64,000 nt of DNA, from contig CM060969.1 in assembly GCA_030765045.1 (NCBI GenBank), positions 55,567,716-55,631,715 on the forward strand, given 5' to 3'. This document shows, one piece after another, positions 12,652 to 22,904 of this stretch. Position numbers and translations under genes: made by a program. This stretch comes from Tenodera sinensis. Taxonomy: Eukaryota; Arthropoda; Insecta; Mantodea; Mantidae. Numbering within the stretch: position 1 is the stretch's first letter; each line of letters opens with the position of its first letter. Under the pieces are notes generated by a model. It was given only the letters and a program-made list of their open reading frames with translations. It did no database searches and had not been told where the DNA came from.

Positions 12652-12878
12652 CGTGTACCCTATAAGAGGCTTGACAAGCAAGCTTTAGGGTACACGACCA
12701 TCTTCAAACAGGTAGCGGGTAGCCGAACAAGGCCATAGCCATCTACCCTTGGGTAGATACGGCACATCTTTGAAAAAAGGTGTCCGGTCCTCTGTTTCGG
12801 CACGCTGCTAAGCCCCTGCTACCTGCTGGTGTGTGATCACACACCTTAGCGTAATACTGCACCTAAGGGTGCAGTATT
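12652..12878 (+). other. structured leader: four consecutive perfect hairpins
   Basis: Four inverted repeats occur in 230 bases just before the ORF1 ATG. They are CGTGTACCCTA (12652-12662) with its complement at 12686-12696; ATCTACCC/GGGTAGAT (12741-12758); the perfect palindrome GGTGTGTGATCACACACC (12828-12845); and AATACTGCACC (12853-12863) with GGTGCAGTATT (12868-12878). All stems are intact although the element is otherwise damaged. The last stem ends 22 bases before the ATG. Possible roles are an RNA structure for translation or RNP assembly, or an internal promoter part. None is proven. Confidence 0.7.
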
Positions 12879-12900
12879 GTACCTGTTCCTGACTGCCAAC

Positions 12901-13197
12901 ATGGCTTCCCAACCTTCTTCTCCCGGCAAGCCCCGAGAGGGTCCGGCCAACCAGCCTACAACAGCCGTTGCAAGCACCTCCACTGGTGCAATTAAGAAGA
13001 CCTCCGAGGAGGCAAAGAAGCGCTCTGGCACTCAAAGCGTAAGCGGAAGGGGCAAGTGCCGCAAAGTTGAGGCATCCAACCATGCCACCAGCCAGGTGGC
13101 TAGTTTGAACCTAGAGGATGGCGACGTGTGGAAGATCGCCAAGAGACGCAGGAACCGTGGAGGGTCACACACCTCACTTATCCTAGGCACCCTATGA
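12901..13197 (+). pseudogene. ORF1 N-terminal fragment of jockey-like element
   Basis: Begins at the ATG in the context gccaacATGG, right after the hairpin leader. It encodes a low-complexity, Ser/Thr/Pro- and Lys-rich N-terminus (MASQPSSPGKPREG, then RGKCRKVEA and KIAKRRRNRGG). This type of disordered, basic head is usual for jockey-type gag proteins. It ends at 13197 with no RRM-like domain or zinc knuckles because the following part is deleted. I recognise it by position and composition rather than by a conserved domain. Confidence 0.55.
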
Positions 13198-13249
13198 ACC
13201 CCAAGCCAAAGCAAATGTGTTTGGTATTACCTGAAGAGGACTATGCGGC

Positions 13250-14760
13250 CGAGAGATGATCCGCAGGACCTAGACTTTTCCGACCGTGTCCGTCGGGAGG
13301 TACGCCGATACCTTCGACGTCCTCCTGAGGAGGCGGATCGCTTTCCCATCATAAAACCAAGTGAACTCCAGGGCGCACTCAGGCGTCTCAACCAAAAAAG
13401 GCTGTGGGGCCTGACGGGCTAACCCCTGCCACCTCCCATTCAAGGCCGTGCTCTTTCTCACAAAAGTCTTCAATATGCGTCTCGTCCTTAGTCATTTCCC
13501 ACGCGAGTGGAGAGAGGCCCTGGTGATCTGCATATTGGAACCAGGGAAAGACCCGGCACACCCTGCAAACTACCGTTCCATAAGCCTCCGTCCGTTCTCT
13601 CGAGAGTACTCGAGAGGCTAATTCTTGTCCGCTTGTCTCCCATTCTAAGGAACATTCAAGCCATCCCTCCCCATCAGTTTGGATTCCGGCCTTGCCACTC
13701 AACGTCTCGGCAGCTGCTGCGTGTGGTCGAGCCTGCCGCCCTGGGATACCAGGACAAGGCCGATACCGCCGCGGTCTCTCTGGACGTTGAGAAGGCATTC
13801 TCTACGACCTGGCATCCGCGTCTCCTCAGGAAACTGATCCAACCGGAGCTACCCACACGCCTAATACACCTGTTACACTCATTTCTCAAACACAGATCCT
13901 TTGTGGTCTCAGTTGCGGGGAACAACTCTACACGCAGGCCAATCCGAGATGGAGACCCGAAGGTTCTGTACTGCCCGCCACGCTTTTTAGCGTCTATGTG
14001 GCCGATATTCCAACTGACCAGCACGTCAACATAGCCCAATATGCTGACGACGTGCTGCTATACTGTACAAACAAACATTCTCACAGAACCTTCCTCCCCA
14101 TACAGAGACACCTCCGCCTCATCCAAGAGTGTTGCAGGCGTTGGCGATTCTCCATTAACCCGGAGAAAAGCCACGCCATACTTTTCACCAAACGCCGCTT
14201 TCCCGCCAACTTCCCCACATTTACATACCTTCGTAGAAGGATAGAGTGGTTGGATACCATCTCCTACCTGGGAGTTAAGCTAGATAAAGGTCTTACTTTT
14301 CGGGAACACATCAACGACCTGTCGCATCGGGCCGGCGGGGCAACCGCCTCGCTGTATCCCATGTTGCGGTCGGGGATGCCTGTTCCCTTGAAGTTACGCC
14401 TTTCTCGGGCTGTCATTATCCCAATCCTCCTGTACGCCTGCGAAATCTGGAGCATGGCCGCAGATTCCCATCTCCTGCGACACAGAACAGAGGACTTCGG
14501 ATAATCTACTCCGTATACCGTAGATTCCCTTCGAGACTACCGCACGAGGCCTCGTCCCTCCCGTATGTGGAGGAGAAATTAGCCGCCGGTCAACCAAATT
14601 TTACGACCAGATTCCACAACATCGGAGCGCCCTGGTCAGGTCTCTTGGGGACTATAATCCCAGAGAACGCACGGTTGTGCGACACCGAGCTCCCCGCATG
14701 GCTTGCGGGTACCTCCGGTAACACAGGAACTACCCCATCAACAGCGCAAGCAAAGCTCCA
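13250..14760 (+). pseudogene. jockey-like reverse transcriptase fragment
   Basis: RT of the plus-strand element, read in several frames. From about 13330 it shows the fingers motif (KPSELQGALRRLNQKR), then about 13520 WREALVICILEPGK and PANYRSISL, then FGFRPCHSTSRQLL, SLDVEKAF (motif A), and from 13998 the catalytic motif C as YADDVLLY with the following LGVKLDKGLTF block. Motif B is damaged (RPIRDGDP instead of GVPQGS). Frameshifts lie near 13590 and 13980, and a stop follows near 14504. The C-terminus continues as LPYVEEKLAAG to about 14800. No endonuclease precedes it and no RNase H follows, as expected for the jockey clade. Confidence 0.85.
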
Positions 14761-15208
14761 CTATAGTCCTTCCAAGAGAAGCTTGGAATCAAAATTCAAT
14801 ACTTAACCTCCATATTTGTACCCAGACACCAACAGTGCCCAACGGAAGTTGCACACTGAAATACAGCCGATGAGGAGTATAAGACTACGCTACCTCCTTA
14901 CACCCTACAACCCTAATATCACCGGTCATCCTGCAAAACCCCACATGCTGTCATAAAGTGGTTAAGCCCTATAAGGGTAGGTACACGCATGACACACCTC
15001 GGGCTCTTCTCAGCCTGCCAGCAGATAGACCGACCGACCGACGTCTGAGCCTCTTCCGTCCAACTGAGGACTAGGTAATGAGCAGTTGGAGCTACGTGTA
15101 GCTCTGTTTCCTCATTCACTTGTTTGCGCTTTAATGTTTCCTTGGCAATAGAAAAAAGGCTATAAATTTCATCCCTCAGTGCTCACCACCCACCACGGAA
15201 CCCAAGGA

Positions 15209-15272
15209 GTCATCCCACTGGGATGACAGGGGTACTCATGGTGTGTGTGTGCGTGCGTGCGCGCGTGCGTAC
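15209..15272. repeat. short perfect hairpin and GT/GC-rich microsatellite
   Basis: 15209-15227 is a perfect inverted repeat (GTCATCCCA, one-base loop, TGGGATGAC). It is followed at 15240-15272 by a GTGTGCGTGCGCGC microsatellite. No protein is implied. Confidence 0.75.
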
Positions 15273-15734
15273 GCACTAGAGGGAGACGTATTGACGCTCA
15301 GCCCTTCTAAGGATAGGACACGAAGCTTTTTTAAGACCGACGAAAGTTACCCTGTACCTGGAAAAGGTTTCTTTTTTTAATCTCTTCAAAAACAGGCTAT
15401 AATGATTATGATTAAAATGGCATAACTTTAAGGCATTTACATGGAAAATAAAATGCACCTCTTGAATTGTCTGTAAAGCCCTCTTCATTCTGAATTACTT
15501 TTGTATAATTTTATATTTTACCTTTTCCAAAACCTCTCTTTAAACTAGGCATCACAAATTTTGGTCTTGTGAGACAGCGCCTGAACTGTGACGCAACTTC
15601 CATTACATTCTTACCCTCTCCTCGCTGAACTCCCTTCCCTAGCTTAGGCAGCATCATCAGCGATGGATCAGTCCGTTACCTTAGTTTTGCGCATTCGACT
15701 GACAGTAACGTTTTCAAAACCACGAAAACTGCAT
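15273..15734. other. unassigned DNA
   Basis: No clear motif. 15560-15720 could be the 5' non-coding part of the hAT remnant that follows, but no inverted terminal repeat was found to prove it. Confidence 0.4.
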
Positions 15735-16390
15735 TTACAGCTGAATGAGAGGAGAAATATATTTTCTGCAGTAAAAACGAGAATGTAACATTGTTTTGTG
15801 GTCGGTCATAAAGTATTAATGGGTGTCCACAGCAGTAATATGCAACGACATAATGCGAAATGTCTCACAGATCATGCTGCAACATCGGGTAAATTTACTA
15901 TCGACTCGACGTGTAAATTAATGGTAATTCATATTGAGTCATACAAGATATTAGGGACTTCCTATACGAATGTAATGGTCATAGTTTCATTTCCTACAAA
16001 ACAGTAGTCCATTTGTATGACAATTTTATTTGAAAACTATTCTCTAGCACTGGATGAGACAACAGACAAGTGACAAGGCTTAGTTAGTACTCTTCATTTG
16101 TGGTGCAAAGGAGGATCTTCCTGTATACGAATTGCTTTTGAATCTTACAACGTTTGAGGAGTAAACAACAGGAGAAGAACTGTTCGGAGAATTGAAATAA
16201 ATACTCGAGAAAGGTCGAGACTTGAAATAGCTGATATCAGCGGTGATAGATGGTGAAGGTTCTGGTAAGGAAGTCAAATTAATTATTTAAAATCTTATAA
16301 ATGCCACTGTATTGTCCATCTTAAGGAAGTGTGTGGAAAGACTAAATGCAAAACAGGTGCTAATGGACATTGTTAAGACTTACAAAAGAT
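15735..16390 (+). pseudogene. hAT transposase remnant (GTF2IRD2/ZBED-like)
   Basis: A decayed hAT-superfamily transposase of the type that gave rise to vertebrate GTF2IRD2 and ZBED proteins. In order: a BED/zinc-finger-like stretch with HSSNMQRHNAKC (about 15826-15865); the catalytic block FENYSLALDETTD (about 16030-16070), whose DETTD matches the family's LALDESTD; an ADISGDRW segment for TDGAP; and HCIVHLKEVCGK (about 16300-16340) for the family's HCIIHQEALCGK. A shift of frame then gives the MDIVKTYK end. Many stops and frameshifts. The C-terminal dimerisation domain is missing. Confidence 0.75.
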
Positions 16391-16394
16391 AGTT

Positions 16395-16500
16395 CCTTCA
16401 ACCCAGATATTTTGGGTACGATTCCCAACTAGCGTTTGGAATTTTTTTAACCAGTATAATTCCCTATCCCCCACGGAATCTGTGTGCACGAATTTGGGAG
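16395..16500 (+). mobile_element. SINE fragment (same family as 40.5 kb)
   Basis: Contains a B-box-like segment (gggtacgattccc) followed by a tttggaattttttt stretch. This is the arrangement seen after the B box in the 6.9 and 40.5 kb copies, followed by ccctatcccccac. The head and 3' end are not clear. Confidence 0.5.
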
Positions 16501-16966
16501 CGAGTTTAATATACAAATTTAAAAAATAAAGTCAAGATACGGCAATAACACCATCAGATGTTTTTCAAGTCGAAACCCCGATACATGCACCTGTGAACAG
16601 TTTCTTTTAATTATGAATGGAACACATTACAATCGAGAAGAAAAACACGCCCAACTGATATCAGCCCACATGCACAATTAACACTGCAACCACTTATACG
16701 GCAACCCCAAGTTTAGAGTGTAGTCAGTATGCCACAGTGAAAGAAAATAAAATAAAAAACCACATAAGTTGTATTTGTAATGTCCTAAAGATCTTTACAT
16801 TTTTGTTCTCTATTATTTATTTGCCACAGATACTATTGAGCAGTACGTATTATAGTAGTGCCAATCACAAGCCACCTCTGCTGCCTCGCCGACTGCGCTT
16901 CACTTTGTGTGTTGTGGGTGGTATCTGTATTGCGCCATGAATTTGCGACATTCTGAGACCTCCACT
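16501..16966. other. unassigned DNA
   Basis: No gene or repeat family recognised. It ends at the TTAA target site of the next element. Confidence 0.5.
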
Positions 16967-17935
16967 TTAAGGGACACTGGGAGTGAAATTTTAGGCAAAA
17001 TCTGACAAAAATTCAAAAATGAGCTTTTTTCTCCAAATGGTTGTTTGAACATTTGGGCATTCAAAAATAGTCAACTTTTGCAGATCGGCCCCTCCTTTCA
17101 CTCGCTACAGCCATTTAAATGGCTCCGTGCGTGTTGTGTTTGTCCCTTTAAATCCTCTTGACACGCCCACTTCTTTATGTCCATTTTTCGCAGTTTCTGT
17201 AAATTTGAAACTGAATTTTGCCCTAACAATCTATGCCTCTGCAAGGTGCAGCCATCTGATGCGTATTTTTTTGTCAATTATGCATGTCTAATGTTTGTAT
17301 AACGGGAAGTGAAACGAAAGTTAATTGTGCTTTGAGGTCTGTATTACTTTCCGTATGGAGTGGTTCTTATAAATAAAAATAACGTTTTATATATAGGATA
17401 TTATACGGCATATGGCTTTAGAAGGCACATGAGATGAGCCAATGCGTGCACACGGTGCCTGCACTGCTAACAAGTGATGCGTCAGAGAGCGGAAGTTACG
17501 GGAAGAGAACGAGAAAAGTGACATTTGTCGTGTCACAAATAGTCAGAACGTAAACTTACGCAGCAAAGGATAATGATGGTAACATTATATAAACTGTAAC
17601 ACTCAATATTAACGTACTGATTTACACGCACTTCCTTAGACGCCAATCCCTTAAAAAAACTGTACACCTTAAAAATAATATTTCCGGCCTGAGAGCGGAG
17701 TAGGTACTTAGTACCTGCGCCACTGGTACCAGGCTTTGAAAGTGACGTTGCTAACACTTCACTAAACACAATGTAAACATGTGAATTTTCTGCTTGTTGT
17801 CACAGTTACACAAAGCACCTAACACTTAATTTGCGTTACGGACTGGTCTTAAACCGAACTAAAGAATTCGCGCGCAACTGCAGTGATCCGTGGTCAGTTA
17901 ATTTATGAAGTAAATATATGCGGTTTCCTAACGAC

Positions 17936-19169
17936 TAGGGCTAGGAAGTTCATGCATTTGCATGTTTTTTCATAGGGGTTAAAATGTATGCTTTTACATT
18001 ATGTGCACGAATTAGGGAATTTTAAGTTATTTGGACATGATTTTATGATGCATGTAACTGCATATTTTCTTGATTTTTGATAAAAGCATAATATTTCAAT
18101 ATTATACCCCTATATTGCATATTTTAATGATTTTTATGTTTTTTTAATTTTTTCTTCTATATGGATAATATTTTTCATATTGGTAGTATTGCACATGATG
18201 CAACTCACGAAGATTTCAATATCATAGCCCCAATATTGCATATTTTAATGATTTTTATGCTTTTTTTATTTTTTCATCTGTATAGCATTTCTGAGACAAT
18301 GATTCTTTCCCAGTGGTAGATAGATTTGTGTCCAGTACGAAGATAATTTTTGTTAAATCTCCTAAAAGAGTTAAGTTGTTTAGATCAAGAGGTGCTAATA
18401 TCCGACTTCCTCCTGCACCAGTGTTAACTCGATGGGGAACATGGGTCGATACAGTTTTATATTATGCTGAGCACATAGAAATATTCGAAGATGGTGTTAA
18501 TTCATTGGACTCGAACGATGCTCCATCAATAGAAACTGTGCAAAAAATTCTGTCAGGCACTGGGTTAAAGAAGGATCTTAGTTTCATATCTGCTCATTTT
18601 TCTTTCTTACCAACAGCTATAACGGCATTGGAAGCTGTAGGATCTGCTTCGCATGAATCACTTACTGTCTTTGAAAAAACAACATGTGATCTAAGTTTGC
18701 TTCCTGGTAGCATAGGGAAAAAAGTGGAAGAGAAAGTGAATTATGTAATTTCAATCGAGACATCCTCGAAAGATAACCATCTGTCACACCAAGAAATTTG
18801 ACTCTCTATGTGAAGCAGTTATCATTTAAATCTGCCCCGATAACATCTTGTGACGTGGAGAGAAGTTTTTCACGTTACAAAAGTGTTTTGCGAGACAACA
18901 GACGATGTTTTACAGTTGAAAATTTGTGCAAAGTGTCGGTTGTGAACTGCAATTTAACAGTTAATACTAGCAGCGGGACCACTTCTGCTTCAACCTCTAA
19001 GGAATAAGGTAACTTTATTTATTATTTATACTAACTCGTCTTGTCTACTGCAAAGGGACATTCATTCTTTTAATTAAATAGTGTATATTTCTTGGCATAT
19101 TTTTAAGTTTTTAAGAGCATATTTGCATGCATATTTCAGTGCTTTTAGGGCATGAACTTCCAAGCCCTA
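17936..19169 (+). mobile_element. hAT transposon with perfect 8-bp target duplication
   Basis: Terminal inverted repeats TAGGGCTAGGAAGTTCATGC (left) and, on the complement of the right end, TAGGGCTTGGAAGTTCATGC differ at one position. They are flanked by a perfect 8-bp duplication ctaacgac (17928-17935 and 19170-19177), the hallmark of hAT insertion. The 1,234-bp copy keeps only the C-terminal part of its transposase. The left 370 bases are AT-rich and contain a diverged direct repeat of about 75 bases (about 18090-18165 and 18217-18292). It sits inside the Kolobok-like element, so it is younger. Confidence 0.93.
18313..19007 (+). pseudogene. hAT transposase C-terminal half, frameshifted
   Basis: Two overlapping frames (18313-18801 and 18798-19007) give the C-terminal half of a hAT transposase. 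The first has LPPAPVLTRWGTWVDTVLYY, the family's conserved TRWGTW block. The second has the dimerisation domain SAPITSCDVERSFSRYKSVL, with the SCDVERSFS core. A one-base shift near 18795 separates them. The N-terminal BED finger and first catalytic aspartate region are absent through internal deletion, so no active enzyme can be made. The C-terminus is a Ser/Thr tail ending in a stop at 19005-19007. Confidence 0.85.
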
Positions 19170-19237
19170 CTAACGACACTTCGTAATGTCTTACTCCGTA
19201 ACTGCGTAATGAAAAGGAATAAAACACATAGGCAAGA

Positions 19238-19764
19238 TTGAAAATTGCATACATAAGCATAAACACTGGAGTGAGTTGTTTATTCTCTCCGCAGAGCCAT
19301 TGCAAGATGTCTATTCAGTTCGATGATAGTATGATTCGAAGAATTCGTCCCATATATCAGAGACTAGCTTGCTCTGAACTGTGTGCACGCTGTGCACGTG
19401 GTGGACACAAAATTCAAATGAAAGTGTTCATGCTATCATTTGGAAAAATTGTCCGAAGGAAATTTTTATTTCTAAGAAGGGGCTAGATATTGGTGCATTA
19501 AATGGTGTTTCTGCATTCAGTATGGGCTGTTCAGCTTCTAAGGAGCTAAGAGAGGTGGTAAGGGGCGAGGGTTGTTCAGAACTTCATTCAAAGATCGGTC
19601 AGACTTGGGACCTAACTCGACTCTACGAGAGCAGGAGAATTACCGCTACGAACAAGAAAGGATCTGCAGCTGGCAAAAAAGGCTCAAAAGAACAGAGGAA
19701 GCATGCAAGGGGAAGTAAAAACACAGAGGAATATAAAGCAGCAGGGTTTTTATTCCCAAAATAA
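19238..19764 (+). pseudogene. C-terminal fragment of TTAA (Kolobok-like) transposase
   Basis: Two frames overlap. The first (from 19238) gives MSIQFDDSMIRRIRPIYQRL. The second (to 19764) gives TQNSNESVHAIIWKNCPKEI, then KKGLDIGALNGVSAFSMGC and a Lys/Gly-rich tail. A one-base shift near 19405 joins them. I know the TQNxNES...W...PK block from a widespread family of insect and cnidarian transposases associated with TTAA targets. Assignment to Kolobok is inference. A ctctccgcag sequence at about 19287-19297 could be a 3' splice site for this exon. Confidence 0.6.
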
Positions 19765-20320
19765 ATAATTCTTTGTTTTGTAGCATGCTTTTTATAAAAC
19801 ATCGTTTTTCTCAGAAACTTCATTTTCACGTATTCAAAGACCGGCTCGTGCCTGAGTTTTTCTTTAAATGGAATAAAATTTTCCCCAAATATGCAGAAGT
19901 ATCCATTGCAAAATTATATGTCCACTATGGTATTCTAACATGAATAATGTTACAAAAATGCTTTTCGTTAAAAAATGATTAACTTTAAAGAATACAATTT
20001 CTAACACTTAAGAAAATTACAATAATTCACTCATTCAACTTCTGGATAGCATCTGAACATACTGTTATTTTAGATGGTTTAAAGCTCCTATTCCAAAATG
20101 TACAAATAACTTTCTCAACTTTTGAGGCGTGCGCTTCATCTGGAATATGCGACACTTTTGCATAATAAACTGCATGAAATAATTTATAATTAAAAAAACT
20201 ATTCCTTAAAGTTAAATGAAATTTGGTATACAGGTTACCCTAATAGCAATACGATCACAGTAAAATTTTCAGTCATACAGAACTATGAAAATTTGAAATT
20301 TTACTCCCAGTGTCCTTTGA

Positions 20321-20639
20321 CTAAACTCTTTAATACCAATTTATGGGAACAACCATTTCCTACATTACTATCTCAAAGGTAACCGGACCACCGTATTTAG
20401 TATGGAATCGAACTCTAGATGTCTAGACAGACTGACCCGCCAGTTTGAAAGGGGCGGGGAGTGTTGTATTGTCAATAGATACGCAGTAACATCAAAGGTA
20501 GGCCAGGAGAGCTCAGTGACAGTGCACCTGGACTAGTCACTGGTTGTCACCCAAATAAAAAATCCAATAGCGACATTTGAATCATTCGCAATAATGTGGC
20601 ATGTTAATAAATGAGTCAAGGAATAAAATACTGAATTAA
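20321..20639. other. unassigned DNA
   Basis: No motif recognised between the TTAA element and the RTE-like remnant. A GC-richer patch lies at 20430-20545. Confidence 0.45.
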
Positions 20640-21322
20640 AGAATCAACTAGATTGTGTATTTGCAATTTCCCAGTTGATAGAAAACGGAACAGAATATAA
20701 TCTTCCTTTATACATAGGTTTTATAGATTATGACAAAGGATTTGGCAATTTACAACGGAATGGGTTATACTAAATAATAGAAGTATTGCACTAAATCTCA
20801 TTAGACCTATCCAGAGCCTTTACGCAGAAGTAAAATACATAAAAATGGCACAAGGAGAAGTAAAGAAAAATATATTTCAACAAATTTAGGAATAAGACAA
20901 GGGCGTGTGTTATCGTCCACATTGTTTAACTTATATATAGATCAAGTCACACATGACTGGGTAGAACCTACAAATAAACTGTATAAAACGGATCTGACAA
21001 CACTTATTTGCAGATGATCAGCTATTAACAGCTGCTTCAGAACATAGTCTCCAGAAACTAATATACGAATTACAAATCACAGCCTCGAGATACAATTTAA
21101 CTATCTCTCCAACAAAAACAAAAATTCTAGCTACTCAAGTTAAAACGCAGCAACTAAAATAGTAGAAAAACTAAAACACTTTAAATATCTGGGTTGTGAA
21201 ATTGCAAATACAATAGAATTAGACCAACCAAGAAAATTATAAATTTTTAATCATATATTATGTGGAAAGAACCATTAAATAAAACAAGGAAGGAAACTAT
21301 TTTAAAATTTTATAAAGTCCTG

Positions 21323-21345
21323 TTGTTATTGTTGTTGTTGTTGTT

Positions 21346-21385
<40 letters not shown>

Positions 21386-22219
21386 CCAATCTACTTTACT
21401 AATGTTATTCTGGGGTGACTATTTATTTGAACAGTGGTGGTGTGTGTCCGGTACCGCCGAAGCAAACCGGATGATTGTGGGTGGATATTAAAGGTGGATC
21501 ATTGGCTTAGGCAGGTCAAGTATCATGGCGGGTGCCCTGACACTGACCTGCGATTTAGGGGGAACATGGGTCGTACTGGACGACCGATTGGAAATCTGGG
21601 GAGTGTCAGAATGTCGTGAATCTGACTGAGTTTAGTCTCTAGTGTTGTTGTGTGTCCTTGTAGTATCTTTTCTTACGTCTTATGGACCTTGTGTATGCGT
21701 GAGTCGTTGATGTAGGTGACTACTTTCTCCAGCTGCTTGTTGAAGTGGTCACGGAGGCTATTGTTGTCTTGATGGACTGTGGCAGGTAGCGTTGTTTGCA
21801 GGTTATGGGTGGTATCCTGAACGTCCTCGAGAGCACGAGTCAGGGCTGTCTCCCATGCTGCAACCCGGTCGGTGAGAGTCTGGAGTGTGTCTTGTAGTTT
21901 CTGCAGTGCGGCGGTGTTGTGGAGTACAGCGGTGTAAAGTTGGTTGTCTGCGGCGTCTTGTTGGTCGGCGGTTTGGCGGTTGGTGTTGACATGCTCTTTG
22001 TGTGTGACGGTGATGGTCTGCGAGGCGGAGAGTGGTTGTTGCGTGCGCCACTTGTGAGCTGCAGGCGGCTGACGGCGTGGGTTCCTGGGGCACGCCGCCT
22101 GACCCGTGAAGTGGCCAGTGCAATTGCACGTGGCACAATACACGGGGCGACGTGTCAGGTCATGGCTGGTGCAGAATGTGGTGAAGGTGCCAGCGCCACA
22201 GTAGTGGCAGCGTAGGGCG
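21323..22219 (-). mobile_element. ORF1-only LINE retrocopy with 12-bp target duplication
   Basis: An 897-bp insert on the minus strand with all marks of LINE-type retroposition. There is a poly-A tail (38 T on the plus strand, 21348-21385) followed by an AAC-rich extension, and a perfect 12-bp duplication tataaagtcctg at 21311-21322 and 22220-22231. Removing it restores the RTE reading through FYKVL to IPTLLYG. It carries the end of an ORF1 gag followed by about 290 bases of non-coding DNA and the tail, with no ORF2 at all. This is the architecture of HAL1-type half-LINEs. Confidence 0.9.
21673..22219 (-). pseudogene. gag-like ORF1 C-terminal part, open, 5'-truncated
   Basis: An uninterrupted frame with about 180 element-derived codons; the open frame extends upstream into RTE sequence to 22299. 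It has a Cys/His-rich start (CHYCGAGTFTTFCTSH), then a knuckle read as CATCNCTGHFTGQAACP (C-X2-C-X4-H-X6-C). Then comes a Gln/Thr-rich linker and a probable coiled coil (LHNTAALQKLQDTLQTLTDR onward). This is the layout of a LINE ORF1 RNA-binding protein. The zinc-knuckle-first, coiled-coil-after order differs from the other gag ORFs in the window. The absence of stops suggests a recent insertion. Confidence 0.7.
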
Positions 22220-22500
22220 TATAAAGTCCTGGCGATCCCAACTCTCTTATATGGTGCAGAATGTTGGACTAACAGAAAGTCAAACAACACAAAATACAAG
22301 TATCAGAAATGAGCTTTTTGAGAGCGGTAACTGGTTACCGAAGAATAGATAGACAATGTAATGAAACGATAAGAGATGAACTGATAATATTTAGTTTAAG
22401 TAATAAAATAGAAGTATACACAGAAAAATGTGAACATGTACAAAGAATGCCGGAGCACCGTATCCCTAAAAACATCAAAGGCAAGAGAGACAAGTAAGAC

Positions 22501-22895
22501 CCACGAAACGATGGAAACCAGTTTCTTTGAAGAGGACGGAACAGGTCGACAGGCTTAATCCTTGTGGTTGATGATGAGAATCAAAATCTTCACACGACTT
22601 ATACAGAAGCAACATACAAGTTGTGGAAAGCTACACAAACATAACTATGAAGAACTTCAGTCATGTATGTGCTTCTGCTTTAACTAAGTGGGTTTAAGAG
22701 CAAAACTGATACAGAAGTTGAAGCAAAAAAAACTAGCCTACAAAAAATTAAGAAATGTAATGATAAACGCAAACAATTATTGTCATAAACGGTGGTCACG
22801 AATTTGGTCATTGCGATAAAAGCAAAGCCATACTTTTCGGTCCAAAATAACATTATTCGTGATCACTGTCTTAGATCTGAGCTGCAGTGTGTTTA
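22501..22895. other. tail of RTE remnant and unassigned DNA
   Basis: Up to about 22560 there may be more of the RTE-like C-terminus (RPTKRWKPVSLKRTEQVDRL). After that no gene is recognisable. Confidence 0.45.
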
Positions 22896-22904
22896 GAGAG
22901 CTTC

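Larger units (their letters stand above)
12640..15190 (+). mobile_element. jockey-like LINE with internal deletion
   Basis: A plus-strand element with a hairpin-rich leader (about 12640-12900), the N-terminus of ORF1 (12901-13197), then directly the RT domain of ORF2 (about 13250-14760) and a 3' UTR to about 15190. The whole rest of ORF1 and the ORF2 endonuclease (together probably over 2 kb) are absent, so this is an internally deleted derivative. Its 3' third is the same family as the truncated minus copy at 3771-4545. It lies head to head with the I-type element. Confidence 0.8.
16971..20316 (+). mobile_element. TTAA-target DNA transposon, Kolobok-like, containing a nested hAT
   Basis: The ends are inverted: GGGACACTGGGAGTGAAATTT at the left (16971) and its near-complement at the right (20296-20316; one to two mismatches). 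The left flank is TTAA (16967-16970). The right flank is TTGA (20317-20320), a TTAA target duplication with one mutation. The C-terminal part of a transposase with TQNSNESVHAIIW lies inside. A TTAA duplication plus this transposase type suggests the Kolobok superfamily; piggyBac also uses TTAA but its transposase looks different. Outside the nested hAT (17928-19169, one target copy included), the element is about 2.1 kb, so much of the transposase gene is missing. Confidence 0.75.
20640..22500 (+). mobile_element. RTE-like non-LTR RT remnant, split by an insertion
   Basis: A decayed endonuclease-reverse-transcriptase element on the plus strand, best compared with RTE-like elements. 20660-20760 reads QLIENGTEYNLPLYIGFIDY, then a damaged DKGFG motif A. 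20890-20950 reads NLGIRQG and STLFNLYIDQV. 21005-21040 gives HLFADDQLLTAASEH (motif C, FADD) after a one-base indel. 21165-21200 gives HFKYLGCEIAN. After the inserted copy at 21323-22219 it resumes as IPTLLYGAECW, FLRAVTGYRRIDR, EHVQRMPEHRIPK, the usual C-terminus. The endonuclease is absent. The clade is inferred from motif style only. Confidence 0.8.

Noticed and set aside
21919..22215. 98-codon plus-strand frame
   Set aside because: Antisense shadow of the gag ORF in the ORF1-only retrocopy.
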